DNA from: Caulifigura coniformis
Lineage (GTDB): Bacteria > Planctomycetota > Planctomycetia > Planctomycetales > Planctomycetaceae
Assembly: GCF_007745175.1 (NCBI RefSeq)
Contig: NZ_CP036271.1
Location: forward strand, 1,570,154-1,634,153
Direction of reading: 5' to 3'
Length of the DNA: 64,000 nt
Shown: in pieces, positions 8,087 through 16,810 of the stretch
Layout of the letters: the number at the start of each line of letters is the position of its first letter
Position numbering within the stretch: position 1 is the first letter of the stretch
Notes under the pieces: model-generated
The model's input: only the letters and a program-made list of their open reading frames with translations
What the model was told of the DNA's origin: nothing
Database searches by the model: none
Translations under genes and position numbers: made by a program

Positions 8087-9706
8087 ATGCGGCGGCAGTG
8101 TCTCATGAGCGACCATCGGAAGGCGGCGCTGGGCGCCCTCGTCCTGATGCTTGCCATGCTACTTGCCGGTCAGTCCGCGCTGGCCCAGTCTCCCCAGAAC
8201 GACGAACTCTCCCGCCTGATCGAACGGATCGAAAAGCTGGAAGTGGAAAAGCAGGACCTGTCGCAGCGGCTCGAGACCATCGAGCGCGCGGGCCTGACCG
8301 CGCCGGATCAGAAGTTTCCTGACCTCCCCGCCGCGACCGGAGTGGCCGCGTTCGATGCCCCGACCCGAGCGGCGTCCACGGAGCCGCTCGAACAAGGGAC
8401 CGAGGCCGAATCCGCAGCCGCTGCATCGGCAGCCCGCCTCGACGCCCAGGGGGAGCAACTCTCCGCGCTGCAGAAGGCCTTCAAGGCGTTCCAGCAGAGG
8501 GCCGCTCAGAAGAAATATCCGAACCTCCAGATGAACGGGGTGTTCCAGGCGGACGCGGGCTGGGTCCACCAGGATGAGGACAGCCTGAACGAGTTCGGAA
8601 GAATTGAAGACGGAGCGGGGTTTCGGCGGGCCCGGCTCTCGGCAAAAGGGAGTGTGGCCGAACACACGAATTACCTGTTCCAGTTCGACCTGGGAACCGC
8701 GGGAATCGGACGTCCGACCATCACCGACATCTGGGTCGAGCAGGAGGAAGTTCCCTACCTGGGGACCGTCAGGGCCGGACAGTGGAAGCAGCCCTTCAGT
8801 CTCGAGGTCGTCAGCAGCTTCCGGTACACGACCCTCATGGAGCGTTCCTCACTGTTCCAGGCATTCACCCCGTTTCGCCGACTCGGCGTCGGCTTCTACG
8901 ACCAGAACGCCGACCAGACGATAACCTGGGCCGTCTCTGGCTTCCGAAGCGGCCAGGACCAGTTTGGCGGCACGTATTCCAACAACAGCGGCTACGGAAC
9001 GGCCGAACGCGTGACGTTCCTCCCCTGCTGGTCCGACGAAGGCCAGCAATACCTGCACCTGGGGCTGGGCCATTTCTTCAATGCGCCCGTCAACGGGGTC
9101 GTCAATTTCCGCACGATTCCGGAGATGTTCGTCGGAGCGCACGGCAACGACATTCCCGTGGGATCGAGCGGGCAACCAATCCCCGGCCCGCTGAACGGAG
9201 TTCCGTTCTTCGTTGAGACGGGAAACCTCAACGTGAACGTCTACAACGTCCTGGGAACCGAATTCCTCTGGGTGAAGGGAGCGTTCTCGCTGCAGTCGGA
9301 AGCGATGGTGAATTTCGTGGACCAGTCCGGGGGAAACCCCATGGGAGTGCTGCCGGGCATGTATGCCCAGGTGGGTTACTTCCTGACCGGAGAGCATCGT
9401 CCTTACGACCGAAAGGCCGGCGCGATCGACCGGGTGATTCCATACCAGAACATGAGGTTCTGGAGAGACAACGGGAACGGACCAGGCTTCGGCGCGTGGG
9501 AAGTGGCGGCGCGGTTTTCGTATCTCGACCTGAACGACGAGAACATCCGGGGCGGAACCCTGACCGACTACACCGTCGGCGTGAACTGGTACATGAACCC
9601 TTATCTGAAGACCGTGTTTAACTGGGTCCACGCCATCGCGGACAACGCGGCCTTCCCGAAAAGCCAGACCGACCTGTTCGGCATCCGGGCCCAGGTCGAT
9701 TTCTGA
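8087..9706 (+). CDS. OprP-type (phosphate-selective, Porin_O_P) outer membrane porin
   Basis: About 539 residues. There is a signal peptide with a hydrophobic core (LGALVLMLAMLLAG) cut near ALAQS, then a heptad-rich coiled coil (ELSRLIERIEKLEVEKQDL) at about 40-70, then a second helical stretch near residue 130. From about residue 155 to the end lies an aromatic-rich beta-barrel typical of Porin_O_P, ending in the expected Phe (RAQVDF). The coiled coil may anchor or trimerise the porin in the periplasm. ATG 8087 is chosen because AAGGA at 8074-8078 sits 8 nt upstream; ATG 8105 is an alternative. The anion cargo (phosphate or polyphosphate) is known for some family members only. Confidence 0.88.
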   Translation: MRRQCLMSDHRKAALGALVLMLAMLLAGQSALAQSPQNDELSRLIERIEKLEVEKQDLSQRLETIERAGLTAPDQKFPDLPAATGVAAFDAPTRAASTEPLEQGTEAESAAAASAARLDAQGEQLSALQKAFKAFQQRAAQKKYPNLQMNGVFQADAGWVHQDEDSLNEFGRIEDGAGFRRARLSAKGSVAEHTNYLFQFDLGTAGIGRPTITDIWVEQEEVPYLGTVRAGQWKQPFSLEVVSSFRYTTLMERSSLFQAFTPFRRLGVGFYDQNADQTITWAVSGFRSGQDQFGGTYSNNSGYGTAERVTFLPCWSDEGQQYLHLGLGHFFNAPVNGVVNFRTIPEMFVGAHGNDIPVGSSGQPIPGPLNGVPFFVETGNLNVNVYNVLGTEFLWVKGAFSLQSEAMVNFVDQSGGNPMGVLPGMYAQVGYFLTGEHRPYDRKAGAIDRVIPYQNMRFWRDNGNGPGFGAWEVAARFSYLDLNDENIRGGTLTDYTVGVNWYMNPYLKTVFNWVHAIADNAAFPKSQTDLFGIRAQVDF

Positions 9707-9797
9707 CGGTCGACGTCCGACGGCCGAGGCCACGTCGCTCATCGGGCCCTGCCCTCCTCGTACGCTCACCGGCCTCGCAGCGGCGGCCGGGACACAT

Positions 9798-11306
9798 TCA
9801 GGGGATCATCCGCTGAGGCGCGTTGAACAGGTGTCGGGCAGCGTCGCGTTCGTCCTGCGTCGTTCGACGCCCCCCCTGCAACCAGTTCGGAGGAATCATC
9901 CGGTTGTTGAGGACGCGCCACGCCCTCTCCAGGCGGTCGACCTGTTCAGGATTCTTCGCAGCCAGATTCGTCGACTCGGCCGGGTCATCCTTCAGGTTGA
10001 ACAGTTCCCAGACCGGCAGCCCCGCTTCGTGGAAGCGACAGAGAATCTTCCAATCGCCCGCTCGATAGGCCGCCGATTCACCAACCCGCCAGTAGTGACC
10101 GGCGTGAATCTCATCGGTCGAGTCGGTCGACAGGGCCGGGGTCAGATCGACGCCGTCCAGCCCCTGCAGTCCCGTCAGTCCGGCCGCGGCGGTCGCCGTC
10201 GGGAGAAGATCGAGCGCGCTGACCATCCGCTCTTCAACCCGTCCTTTCGGATAGCGCGCGGGCCACTTCATGATCATCGGAACTCGAATGCCCCCTTCGA
10301 AGAGCTGTCCCTTCTGACCACGAAAGGGGTGGTTGCTTGAGGTCAGCTCACGCGTCGGCCCGCCATTGTCGCTCAGAAACACGACCAGCGTGTTCTCTTC
10401 GATCCCCAGTTCCCGCAGCTTGTGAACGACCCGGCCGATTCCATCGTCCAGATGCGAAAGCATGCTGGCGAAGAGACGGCGATGAATGTCCTCGATGTGG
10501 GCGAATTTCCCGAGGTCGTCGCTCCGCGCCTGAATGGGGCTGTGGACCGCGTTGTACGACAGGCACAGGAAGAACGGCTGCGACCGGTTCCGTTCGAGGA
10601 AGCGTTCGGCCTCGCGGGTGAACGCATCGGTGAGATTCTCACGCTCATCAACAGGCTGGCTCGATCGCAGGATCGGATTGTCGGCGTCGTAATCAGGCTC
10701 GAAGCTGTTGAGATGCGTTGACCAGATCATGCGTCCATCCGGCGACGTCCAGCGACCGACTCCTCCATCCGGCAGCCTGCGCCGACGCAGCCAGGTGACG
10801 TGCCCCTCAAACGGTGACGGAACGTAGGTGTGCCCTTCGTGGAGAAAGCCGAAGAACTCATCGAATCCTCGGCGCTGCGGATGAAATGCAGCGGTGCCTC
10901 CAAGGTGCCATTTCCCGATCAGCGCCGTCGAGTAGCCCGCCAGGCGCAGGAGGTCCGGCAGCGTGGTTTCATAAAGCGGCAGCCCGACTTCGGGATCGGC
11001 ATTAGCCGCGCCGATGGGATTGAACTCGAAGCCGTAGCGGTTCTGGTAACGGCCCGTGAGCAGGGCCGCACGCGAGGCCGCGCAGAACGGCGCGGTCACG
11101 TATCCCGCATTGAACCGGATGCCGGCTGCCGCGAGGGAGTCGATGTTCGGAGTCGGCAGGTCGCCGCCGTAACAGCCCGGCTCTCCGCGACCGAGGTCGT
11201 CGGCGATGATCAGCACGATATTCGGGCGGACCTGTTCGGCGGCGGACGCGGAGCCCACCAGGAGAAAGCACAAACCGACCGCCTGTGCCGCCTGATGGCT
11301 CCGCAT
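9798..11306 (-). CDS. Secreted sulfatase (arylsulfatase family)
   Basis: A 502-residue alkaline-phosphatase-fold sulfatase with a signal peptide cut near SASAAE. Metal ligands lie in VLIIADDLGRG (about 32-41) and DNGG. The formylglycine site is Cys75-Ala-Ala-Ser-Arg79, fitting the Cys-x-[Pro/Ala]-x-Arg rule but with Ala in place of the usual Pro. The GKWHLGG motif is present. Such enzymes hydrolyse sulfate esters, usually of algal polysaccharides, after export. The gene starts 3 bp after the stop of the PVC-type cytochrome protein, so the two form an operon. The substrate is not predictable. Confidence 0.93.
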   Translation of the reverse strand: MRSHQAAQAVGLCFLLVGSASAAEQVRPNIVLIIADDLGRGEPGCYGGDLPTPNIDSLAAAGIRFNAGYVTAPFCAASRAALLTGRYQNRYGFEFNPIGAANADPEVGLPLYETTLPDLLRLAGYSTALIGKWHLGGTAAFHPQRRGFDEFFGFLHEGHTYVPSPFEGHVTWLRRRRLPDGGVGRWTSPDGRMIWSTHLNSFEPDYDADNPILRSSQPVDERENLTDAFTREAERFLERNRSQPFFLCLSYNAVHSPIQARSDDLGKFAHIEDIHRRLFASMLSHLDDGIGRVVHKLRELGIEENTLVVFLSDNGGPTRELTSSNHPFRGQKGQLFEGGIRVPMIMKWPARYPKGRVEERMVSALDLLPTATAAAGLTGLQGLDGVDLTPALSTDSTDEIHAGHYWRVGESAAYRAGDWKILCRFHEAGLPVWELFNLKDDPAESTNLAAKNPEQVDRLERAWRVLNNRMIPPNWLQGGRRTTQDERDAARHLFNAPQRMIP

Positions 11307-11309
11307 GGC

Positions 11310-14285
11310 TCATTTCTTTCCGAGCAGGAAGACAAGGAGATCGGCCATGTCCTGCTGGGAGAGCTTTTTCTCGAGCCCTTCCGGCATCAGCGACTGGCCG
11401 CTGTTGGACATCGCCTCAATGTTGGCCCGTAGCAGCGTCTCTGTCACGCCTTCGGCCCGCTTGAGGACGACGCTCGTCGCGGTTTCGCTCTCGATAATGC
11501 CGGTCGCGATCCGCCCGTCGTCGATCGAAACCACGTAGTTGACGAAGTTCGGCCCGACTTCGCGATTGGGGTCGAGAATATGCATCAGGACTTCCGCGGG
11601 GGTGCGATGGCGGATCGTCGAGAGATTCGGTCCGACATCATACCCCTTGTCGCCATTCTTATGGCAGGTGATGCATTCCTTCTCGAACAGCGCCTGGCCG
11701 CGCCGGGCGTCGCCAGCGAGATTGAGGACCGATTGATATTCGGCGACCACTTCCTTGCGGCGTCCTGCAGGCTCGGCCGCCAGCAGCCGGCCGGCTCGAG
11801 CGGCGATCGCGGCGTCTTTGTGTTTAAGGAGCAGTGTTCGACGCGCAGGGCTGATCTGCGAGGCGGGAATCGTTCCAGCCTCGATCGCTTCCAGAACGGC
11901 CACCGTGCGGTCGGCTCTTGCCAGAAGCTGATCGACGACTTCCGTCCGCAATGCGGGGGAAAGCCCGCGCCAATGTTCGAGCATCAGCGGCGTCACGTCC
12001 GCATCCGGAAACGCCGTCAGAGTCCGGACCGCGGCCCGCTGGACATTCGTGGAATGCCTTGGGGCGAGCAGCATCGAGAGCACCTCGCGCGCGACCGCGA
12101 AGCCATCCAGCCCCACCAGTTCGATCGCTTCGAGACGCATCTCTTCGGCCGCGGAATCATCCGCCGCGATCCGGGCGGAATCCTTGAGCAGCGCGTCGAT
12201 CCGAGTCTCGACGTCCGGCCCGGCCTGGCCTGCTGCCGTTCGCAGCGGAACCCTTGCCCGCTTAAGTCCCTCTCCCAGCCCCGCCAGAACGCTCAACAGC
12301 GCGGGACGTTCCGAATCGGGAACGGACACGGACGTCAGCGCGGCGAACACGGACGCCAGTTCGTCCGGCCGCTTGCGCGCACCGACGCAAACGGCCAGCT
12401 GCCGTCGGAGAATCCTTGGCCCGGCCTGCGGATCGAGCGGCGTCTGCTTGAGGAGCTGGACCAGAACCTCATCCGCACCGTCGACGAGCGAACTGAGAAT
12501 CGCCACACGCATCCAGGAATCCCCGGAGTCACGCTCGACCAGCCGCATCAACGCGCCCGTTGCGACCGGATCGCGGACCTCCCCCAGCGAGAACGCAAGC
12601 TGGAATCGCACCCGAATCTCTTCGTCGTCGACCAGCCTCGCGGCCTTCGCCAGGACGGCCGGTGAGCTGGCGAAACGCGATTCCGCGAGGCGAATTGCCT
12701 GCTCGCGTACTCCCGCCGATGCGTCGCTCAGCACGGCAAGCAGATCGTCGTCGGCCAGCGACTTCAGCCCTTCCAGCGACCACAGCGCATGCGATCGCCC
12801 CAGGGGCGTGCCGCTGCGGACGAGTTTCTTCAACGGCTCGATGGCCGAACGGTCCTGCTTCTCAAACAGCAGGCGATGAGCCGTCTCCCGATGCCACGCA
12901 TTCGGATGATCCAGCAACGAAACCAGTTCCTCCGTGGTCGCCTGGCCAAGCCTCGGCGGCTTGGGGGCCTGGAATCCGGGCGGACTCAGGCGATAGATCC
13001 GGCCGCGATCGCGACCGCTCTCCAGGTCGATCATGGCCTTGATATCGTCGGGGATCGACCACGGGTGCTCGATCGTTTCGCGATACATGTCGAGCACGTG
13101 CAGCGTGCCGTCGGGGGCGTTGACGAAGTTGACCGCCCGGAACCAGTTGTCGTCCGAGGTGACGAACTCGGCATTCTGTTCCGTCCGGTGGGAACGGAAC
13201 GTGACTCCATCCTTCTCAAGGGCCTGGCGATGAATCAGGTTGCCGGCCACCTCGCCAACGAACACGTTGTTTCTGAACTCGGACGGATAGGCCGACCCGC
13301 GATAGACCGTGACGCCGCTGGAAGACGTGAAGTAGGCCTGGTTCGTCTCGCTCCGCGGGATGACGGTCCCTTCCGCCACGTAGCGTTCGGCCCGCAGCGT
13401 GCGCCACGGTTCCGGCGGGCTCGTGCGATACACCGGCAGCGTATCCCCCGCCTCGGCTACGTCGTGCACGGCGGCCGGGGCGACGAGGAACGGATTCCGC
13501 TTCAGATACCGGCTGGGAAGGAGGACATGCTGGATCGGGTTGCGGATGTTGCAGAGGAACCGGTTCCCCCAGTCGTCGAACGAGTTCCCGAACCGGGCGC
13601 CACCGGAAATCGCTTCGAACTCGCGCGTGTTCGGATCGATCGAATAGTCGTTCCGGGAGAGGGCCACCGGCTTCACGCCCTCGTTGCCGACGGTCTGAAT
13701 CGTGCCGCCGTTGCTGGAACCCGCGCCATAGATCTTGTGATCGAGCCCCCAGGCGAGATTGTTCATCACCGCCTGGACGTTGTACTTCCGGAAGCCGGTA
13801 AACACTTTCTCACGGACATCCGCCTGGAGATCGCCGTCCGTGTCCTTGAGGTACCAGATGTCCGGCGTGGCGGCGATGTAGACGCCCCCTTTGAACAGGG
13901 CGATGCCGGTCGGCCAGGAGAGGTCGCGGGCAAAGATCGTGCTCTTGTCGAAGTCGCCGTCGCCATCGGTGTCTTCGAGAATGCGCACCTTGCCAAGCGG
14001 GAGATCTTTCGTGCTGTCCTGCCAGGCGACGTCGTTCTTCTTGTCGGTGTACGGGTAGTCGCTCATTTCGACGACCCAGGCCCGCCCGTTCTCGTCGTAC
14101 ACCATCGCCACGGGGTCGGTCGTCAGTGGCTCCGCGGCCAGAAGGTCCATCGTGAACCGATGCTGCGCGTGAAACTTTGCAGCGACGTCTTTCGGCTCCG
14201 TCGCGGGAATCCGCGGCAGCGGGTCGGCGGCGGGAAGAACGGACACCATCCCGAAAACGAACAGGGCGGAGAGAGCAGCGCGCAT
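11310..14285 (-). CDS. PVC-type haem-binding membrane-bound dehydrogenase-like protein
   Basis: A 991-residue exported protein with a signal peptide ending near LPAADP. The first half is a beta-propeller like sugar or PQQ dehydrogenases, with repeated acidic turns such as DTDGDGDFD. Residues about 450-830 are alpha-helical HEAT-like repeats. The C-terminal domain carries one c-type haem site, Cys871-x2-Cys874-His875 (CITCH), followed by the conserved DPNREVGPNF block. This is the architecture of the Planctomycetes/Verrucomicrobia 'PVC-type haem-binding CxxCH' family, thought to oxidise extracytoplasmic carbohydrates or pass electrons. It is the first gene of an operon with the sulfatase, suggesting joint action on sulfated glycans. 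Confidence 0.92.
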   Translation of the reverse strand: MRAALSALFVFGMVSVLPAADPLPRIPATEPKDVAAKFHAQHRFTMDLLAAEPLTTDPVAMVYDENGRAWVVEMSDYPYTDKKNDVAWQDSTKDLPLGKVRILEDTDGDGDFDKSTIFARDLSWPTGIALFKGGVYIAATPDIWYLKDTDGDLQADVREKVFTGFRKYNVQAVMNNLAWGLDHKIYGAGSSNGGTIQTVGNEGVKPVALSRNDYSIDPNTREFEAISGGARFGNSFDDWGNRFLCNIRNPIQHVLLPSRYLKRNPFLVAPAAVHDVAEAGDTLPVYRTSPPEPWRTLRAERYVAEGTVIPRSETNQAYFTSSSGVTVYRGSAYPSEFRNNVFVGEVAGNLIHRQALEKDGVTFRSHRTEQNAEFVTSDDNWFRAVNFVNAPDGTLHVLDMYRETIEHPWSIPDDIKAMIDLESGRDRGRIYRLSPPGFQAPKPPRLGQATTEELVSLLDHPNAWHRETAHRLLFEKQDRSAIEPLKKLVRSGTPLGRSHALWSLEGLKSLADDDLLAVLSDASAGVREQAIRLAESRFASSPAVLAKAARLVDDEEIRVRFQLAFSLGEVRDPVATGALMRLVERDSGDSWMRVAILSSLVDGADEVLVQLLKQTPLDPQAGPRILRRQLAVCVGARKRPDELASVFAALTSVSVPDSERPALLSVLAGLGEGLKRARVPLRTAAGQAGPDVETRIDALLKDSARIAADDSAAEEMRLEAIELVGLDGFAVAREVLSMLLAPRHSTNVQRAAVRTLTAFPDADVTPLMLEHWRGLSPALRTEVVDQLLARADRTVAVLEAIEAGTIPASQISPARRTLLLKHKDAAIAARAGRLLAAEPAGRRKEVVAEYQSVLNLAGDARRGQALFEKECITCHKNGDKGYDVGPNLSTIRHRTPAEVLMHILDPNREVGPNFVNYVVSIDDGRIATGIIESETATSVVLKRAEGVTETLLRANIEAMSNSGQSLMPEGLEKKLSQQDMADLLVFLLGKK

Positions 14286-14572
14286 AGGGAGCCTTCGAGG
14301 TCGAACTCAGGTCGAACGCGGCATGATCGTCAGCGAGATGCTCCGGTGCTGCAAACGAAGTCGACGAATTGCGGGCGGCCCTGTCGCATAATCACACGTG
14401 AACCGGTCCGTTTGGCGGCCTCCGGCTCGATGCCGTCGCGCAGTTTTCCGACGGCGTTCATGAAATCTTCATCGCGCCCGATCATCGCTGGCGGCGCTGC
14501 ACTTCTGTGGGAAAGCAGTAGGATCACAGGCAACCTGAAGCATCGATTGTCACGCATCGAGGAGACGCGCTC

Positions 14573-15580
14573 GTGGGTTCAAAACGCTGGATGTCTCGCG
14601 TGCTCGTCCTCGCGCTGGCAGTGTGCTGGGCAACCATCGGCAACGCCTGGTGGGACTGCGGCCACAAGATCATCGCCTCCATCGCCTATCGCCGACTGAC
14701 TCCCGAGCAACAGAAGACGCTCGTCGACATCCTCCGGCAGCATCCCCGCTTCGAGCAGGATTTCCGCTCGAAGATGCCGAAGGACGTTCCGCCCGAACTC
14801 GAAGGCGAGTGGATCGTTCAGCAATGCTCGATCTGGCCCGACCTGACGCGCGACTTCAAAGGGGCGGACAAGGACAAGTACAACCACGGCCCCTGGCATT
14901 ACCAGGATCTGCCCCTGTTCCTCACAGAAGCCGACCGGGCCGCCATGGAAAGCCGGCTGACGCTCAACATGGTCACAACACTTCCGGCCGACCTCAGCAA
15001 TCCCAACGAACTGAACGCCCTCCAGGCGATCGCGCTCTCCCGGAAAACGGCCTTCGATCCTGGCGCCCCCGCTCCGGAACGGGCCGTGGCGTTCTGCTGG
15101 CTGTTTCATCTGGCGGGAGACATTCACCAGCCATGCCACGCATCAGCCATGTTCTCGCAGCGGCTGTTCCCCAACCTGAACGAAGGCGACCGCGGCGGCA
15201 ACCTTGTGAAAGTCACGCAGCGAGGCAACCTGCATTCCCTGTGGGATGGATTCCTCGGCTCGCGAGGCCAGGTCGTGGAAATGAAGAACCGGGCCGTGGC
15301 GATGATGGCCGACCCCGAGTTCGCCGCGCTCGGTGAAAAGGCGATCCAGACGCTCGACCCGACAACCTGGCGGGCCGAGAGCTTCGAACTGGCGAAGGAA
15401 TACGTCTACGACTCGGAAATCACGACGTTCCTGAAGGCCCTCGACATGAGTGGGGCCGCGGCCAACAGCATGGCCTGCACCGTGACGGAGGATTACCTCA
15501 AGCACGGCGGGAAGGTGTCGGAGAAGCGAGTCGTCGAAGCGGGATACCGGATCGGAAAACTGCTTGACGAGCTGAAGTAG
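14573..15580 (+). CDS. Secreted S1/P1-type zinc nuclease
   Basis: A 335-residue protein. The start is GTG 14573 with GAGGAG about 8 nt upstream; an ATG at 14591 is possible. The signal peptide is cut before the tryptophan of NAWWDCGHK, so the mature N-terminus can supply zinc ligands as in P1 nuclease. Other ligands and catalytic blocks are visible: WHYQDLPL, the strongly diagnostic HLAGDIHQPCHA, DRGGN and NLHSLWDG. The family cleaves single-stranded DNA and RNA and 3' nucleotides with three zinc ions. Export suggests scavenging phosphate and nucleosides from environmental nucleic acid. Confidence 0.93.
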   Translation: MGSKRWMSRVLVLALAVCWATIGNAWWDCGHKIIASIAYRRLTPEQQKTLVDILRQHPRFEQDFRSKMPKDVPPELEGEWIVQQCSIWPDLTRDFKGADKDKYNHGPWHYQDLPLFLTEADRAAMESRLTLNMVTTLPADLSNPNELNALQAIALSRKTAFDPGAPAPERAVAFCWLFHLAGDIHQPCHASAMFSQRLFPNLNEGDRGGNLVKVTQRGNLHSLWDGFLGSRGQVVEMKNRAVAMMADPEFAALGEKAIQTLDPTTWRAESFELAKEYVYDSEITTFLKALDMSGAAANSMACTVTEDYLKHGGKVSEKRVVEAGYRIGKLLDELK

Positions 15581-15603
15581 GATGCAGATTCCGCCGAGGT
15601 TCC

Positions 15604-16581
15604 TTACGTTCGCACACCGCGTTCCGTCAGGTCCATGAACGCTTCGTTCAGGTGGCGCTGATCCTTGCTGAAGCCGGCAATGGGGATGCTCTTGTCGAGC
15701 AGGTTTCGCAGGAGCCCGTTCACATCCGTCCTGGCAGGATCGATCGCGATCCGGTATTCGGGGCGGCCTTCGACCGGGTCGACGCTCAGCACGCCGCCAA
15801 GCGTCTTGAGTGTGTCGAGATAGCCGTCGACCTCTCCATTCTGCGTCTCAACGCGCAGCCGGTACACCGGGTTCTCCGACGTCGTCTCGAGCAGCGCGTC
15901 CATCGGGCCGGAGTACTTCGTCTTCCCGCGGTCGACGATCGTCACGCTGTCGCATAGCTCGGCCAGCTCGCTGAGGATGTGGCTGGAGATGAAGATCGTT
16001 TTGCCCATCCGCCGCAGCTCGCGGAGGATTTCCATCAGCTCGATGCGGGCCCGCGGATCGAGCCCCGACGCCGGCTCGTCGAGCAGGAGCAGGTCCGGGT
16101 CGTTCACGAGCACGCGGGCGAGGCTCACGCGCTGCTGCATGCCGCGGGAGAGACCCTGAATCAGGTCGTCTTTCCGGCCGTCCATGTCGGTCAGCGCCAG
16201 CACGTCGGCGACAATCCGGTCACGGTCTTTGAGTGAGAAACCGTAGGCGGCCGCGAAGAAGTCGAGGTACTCGAACACCGTCATCTGCTTGTACATGCTG
16301 AAGTGGTCGGGCATGTAGCCGATGCGGCGGCGGATGGCCTTCACGTCGTCCCGGACGTTGTAACCAAACACCTCGATCCGTCCGGACTGAGGCTTCAGCA
16401 GCGTGCAGATGATCTTCAGCGTCGTTGTTTTTCCGGCTCCGTTCGGGCCGACGAAGCCATGCAGCGACTTCGGCGCAACCTGGAAGCTGATCCCGTCGAG
16501 GGCCCTGTGCTGCTTGAACAGGTGGGTGACGTTCTCGACGTTGATGACTGCGTCAGATTTGGCAGAGGACTGGGTCGACAT
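15604..16581 (-). CDS. ABC transporter ATP-binding protein (ABC-2/CcmA-like)
   Basis: A 325-residue ATPase: Walker A GPNGAGKTT, Q-loop, signature LSRGMQQRV, Walker B LLLLDEPASGLDPRAR, and H-loop ISSHILSE. The roughly 90-residue C-terminal extension after the ABC domain is typical of ABC-2 exporters. No permease gene is next to it, so its transport partner is encoded elsewhere. ATG 16581 is preferred to a GTG six bases upstream. It is convergent with the nuclease gene and divergent from the TPR gene. The substrate is unknown. Confidence 0.9.
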   Translation of the reverse strand: MSTQSSAKSDAVINVENVTHLFKQHRALDGISFQVAPKSLHGFVGPNGAGKTTTLKIICTLLKPQSGRIEVFGYNVRDDVKAIRRRIGYMPDHFSMYKQMTVFEYLDFFAAAYGFSLKDRDRIVADVLALTDMDGRKDDLIQGLSRGMQQRVSLARVLVNDPDLLLLDEPASGLDPRARIELMEILRELRRMGKTIFISSHILSELAELCDSVTIVDRGKTKYSGPMDALLETTSENPVYRLRVETQNGEVDGYLDTLKTLGGVLSVDPVEGRPEYRIAIDPARTDVNGLLRNLLDKSIPIAGFSKDQRHLNEAFMDLTERGVRT

Positions 16582-16667
16582 GCGCACGCGACTAAGGTGA
16601 ACGGGAGCCCGGGAAGCAGTACGTCTGGAAGCGACGGCGCGTTGGATTTCAAATTCAGACTACCGCC

Positions 16668-16684
16668 TTGGCAGGGAAAATGCA
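16668..16684 (+). promoter_or_regulatory. Candidate sigma-54 (-24/-12) promoter for the TPR gene
   Basis: TTGGCAGGGAAAATGCA fits the RpoN consensus TGGCACG-N4-TTGC with the invariant GG and GC exactly 10 nt apart and only two mismatches. It points toward the TPR protein gene, whose start is about 125 bp downstream. Found by eye only; one such match in 64 kb could occur by chance. Confidence 0.4.
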
Positions 16685-16810
16685 TTCGTCCGCCGCAACC
16701 GCGTAGAATGTCCAGGGGTGCACCGACGGGGGAATTGAATGATCTTCCCCCGTACGCCATCCTCAAGGGTCTCACGTCGAGTCAATCACGCAGCGATCGA
16801 GGCAAGCGAC

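Noticed and set aside
12789-14699. Long plus-strand open frame (636 codons) opposite the haem dehydrogenase gene
   Set aside because: Arg/Val/Asp-biased translation with no domain features, fully antisense to a well-supported gene. This is a GC-codon artefact.
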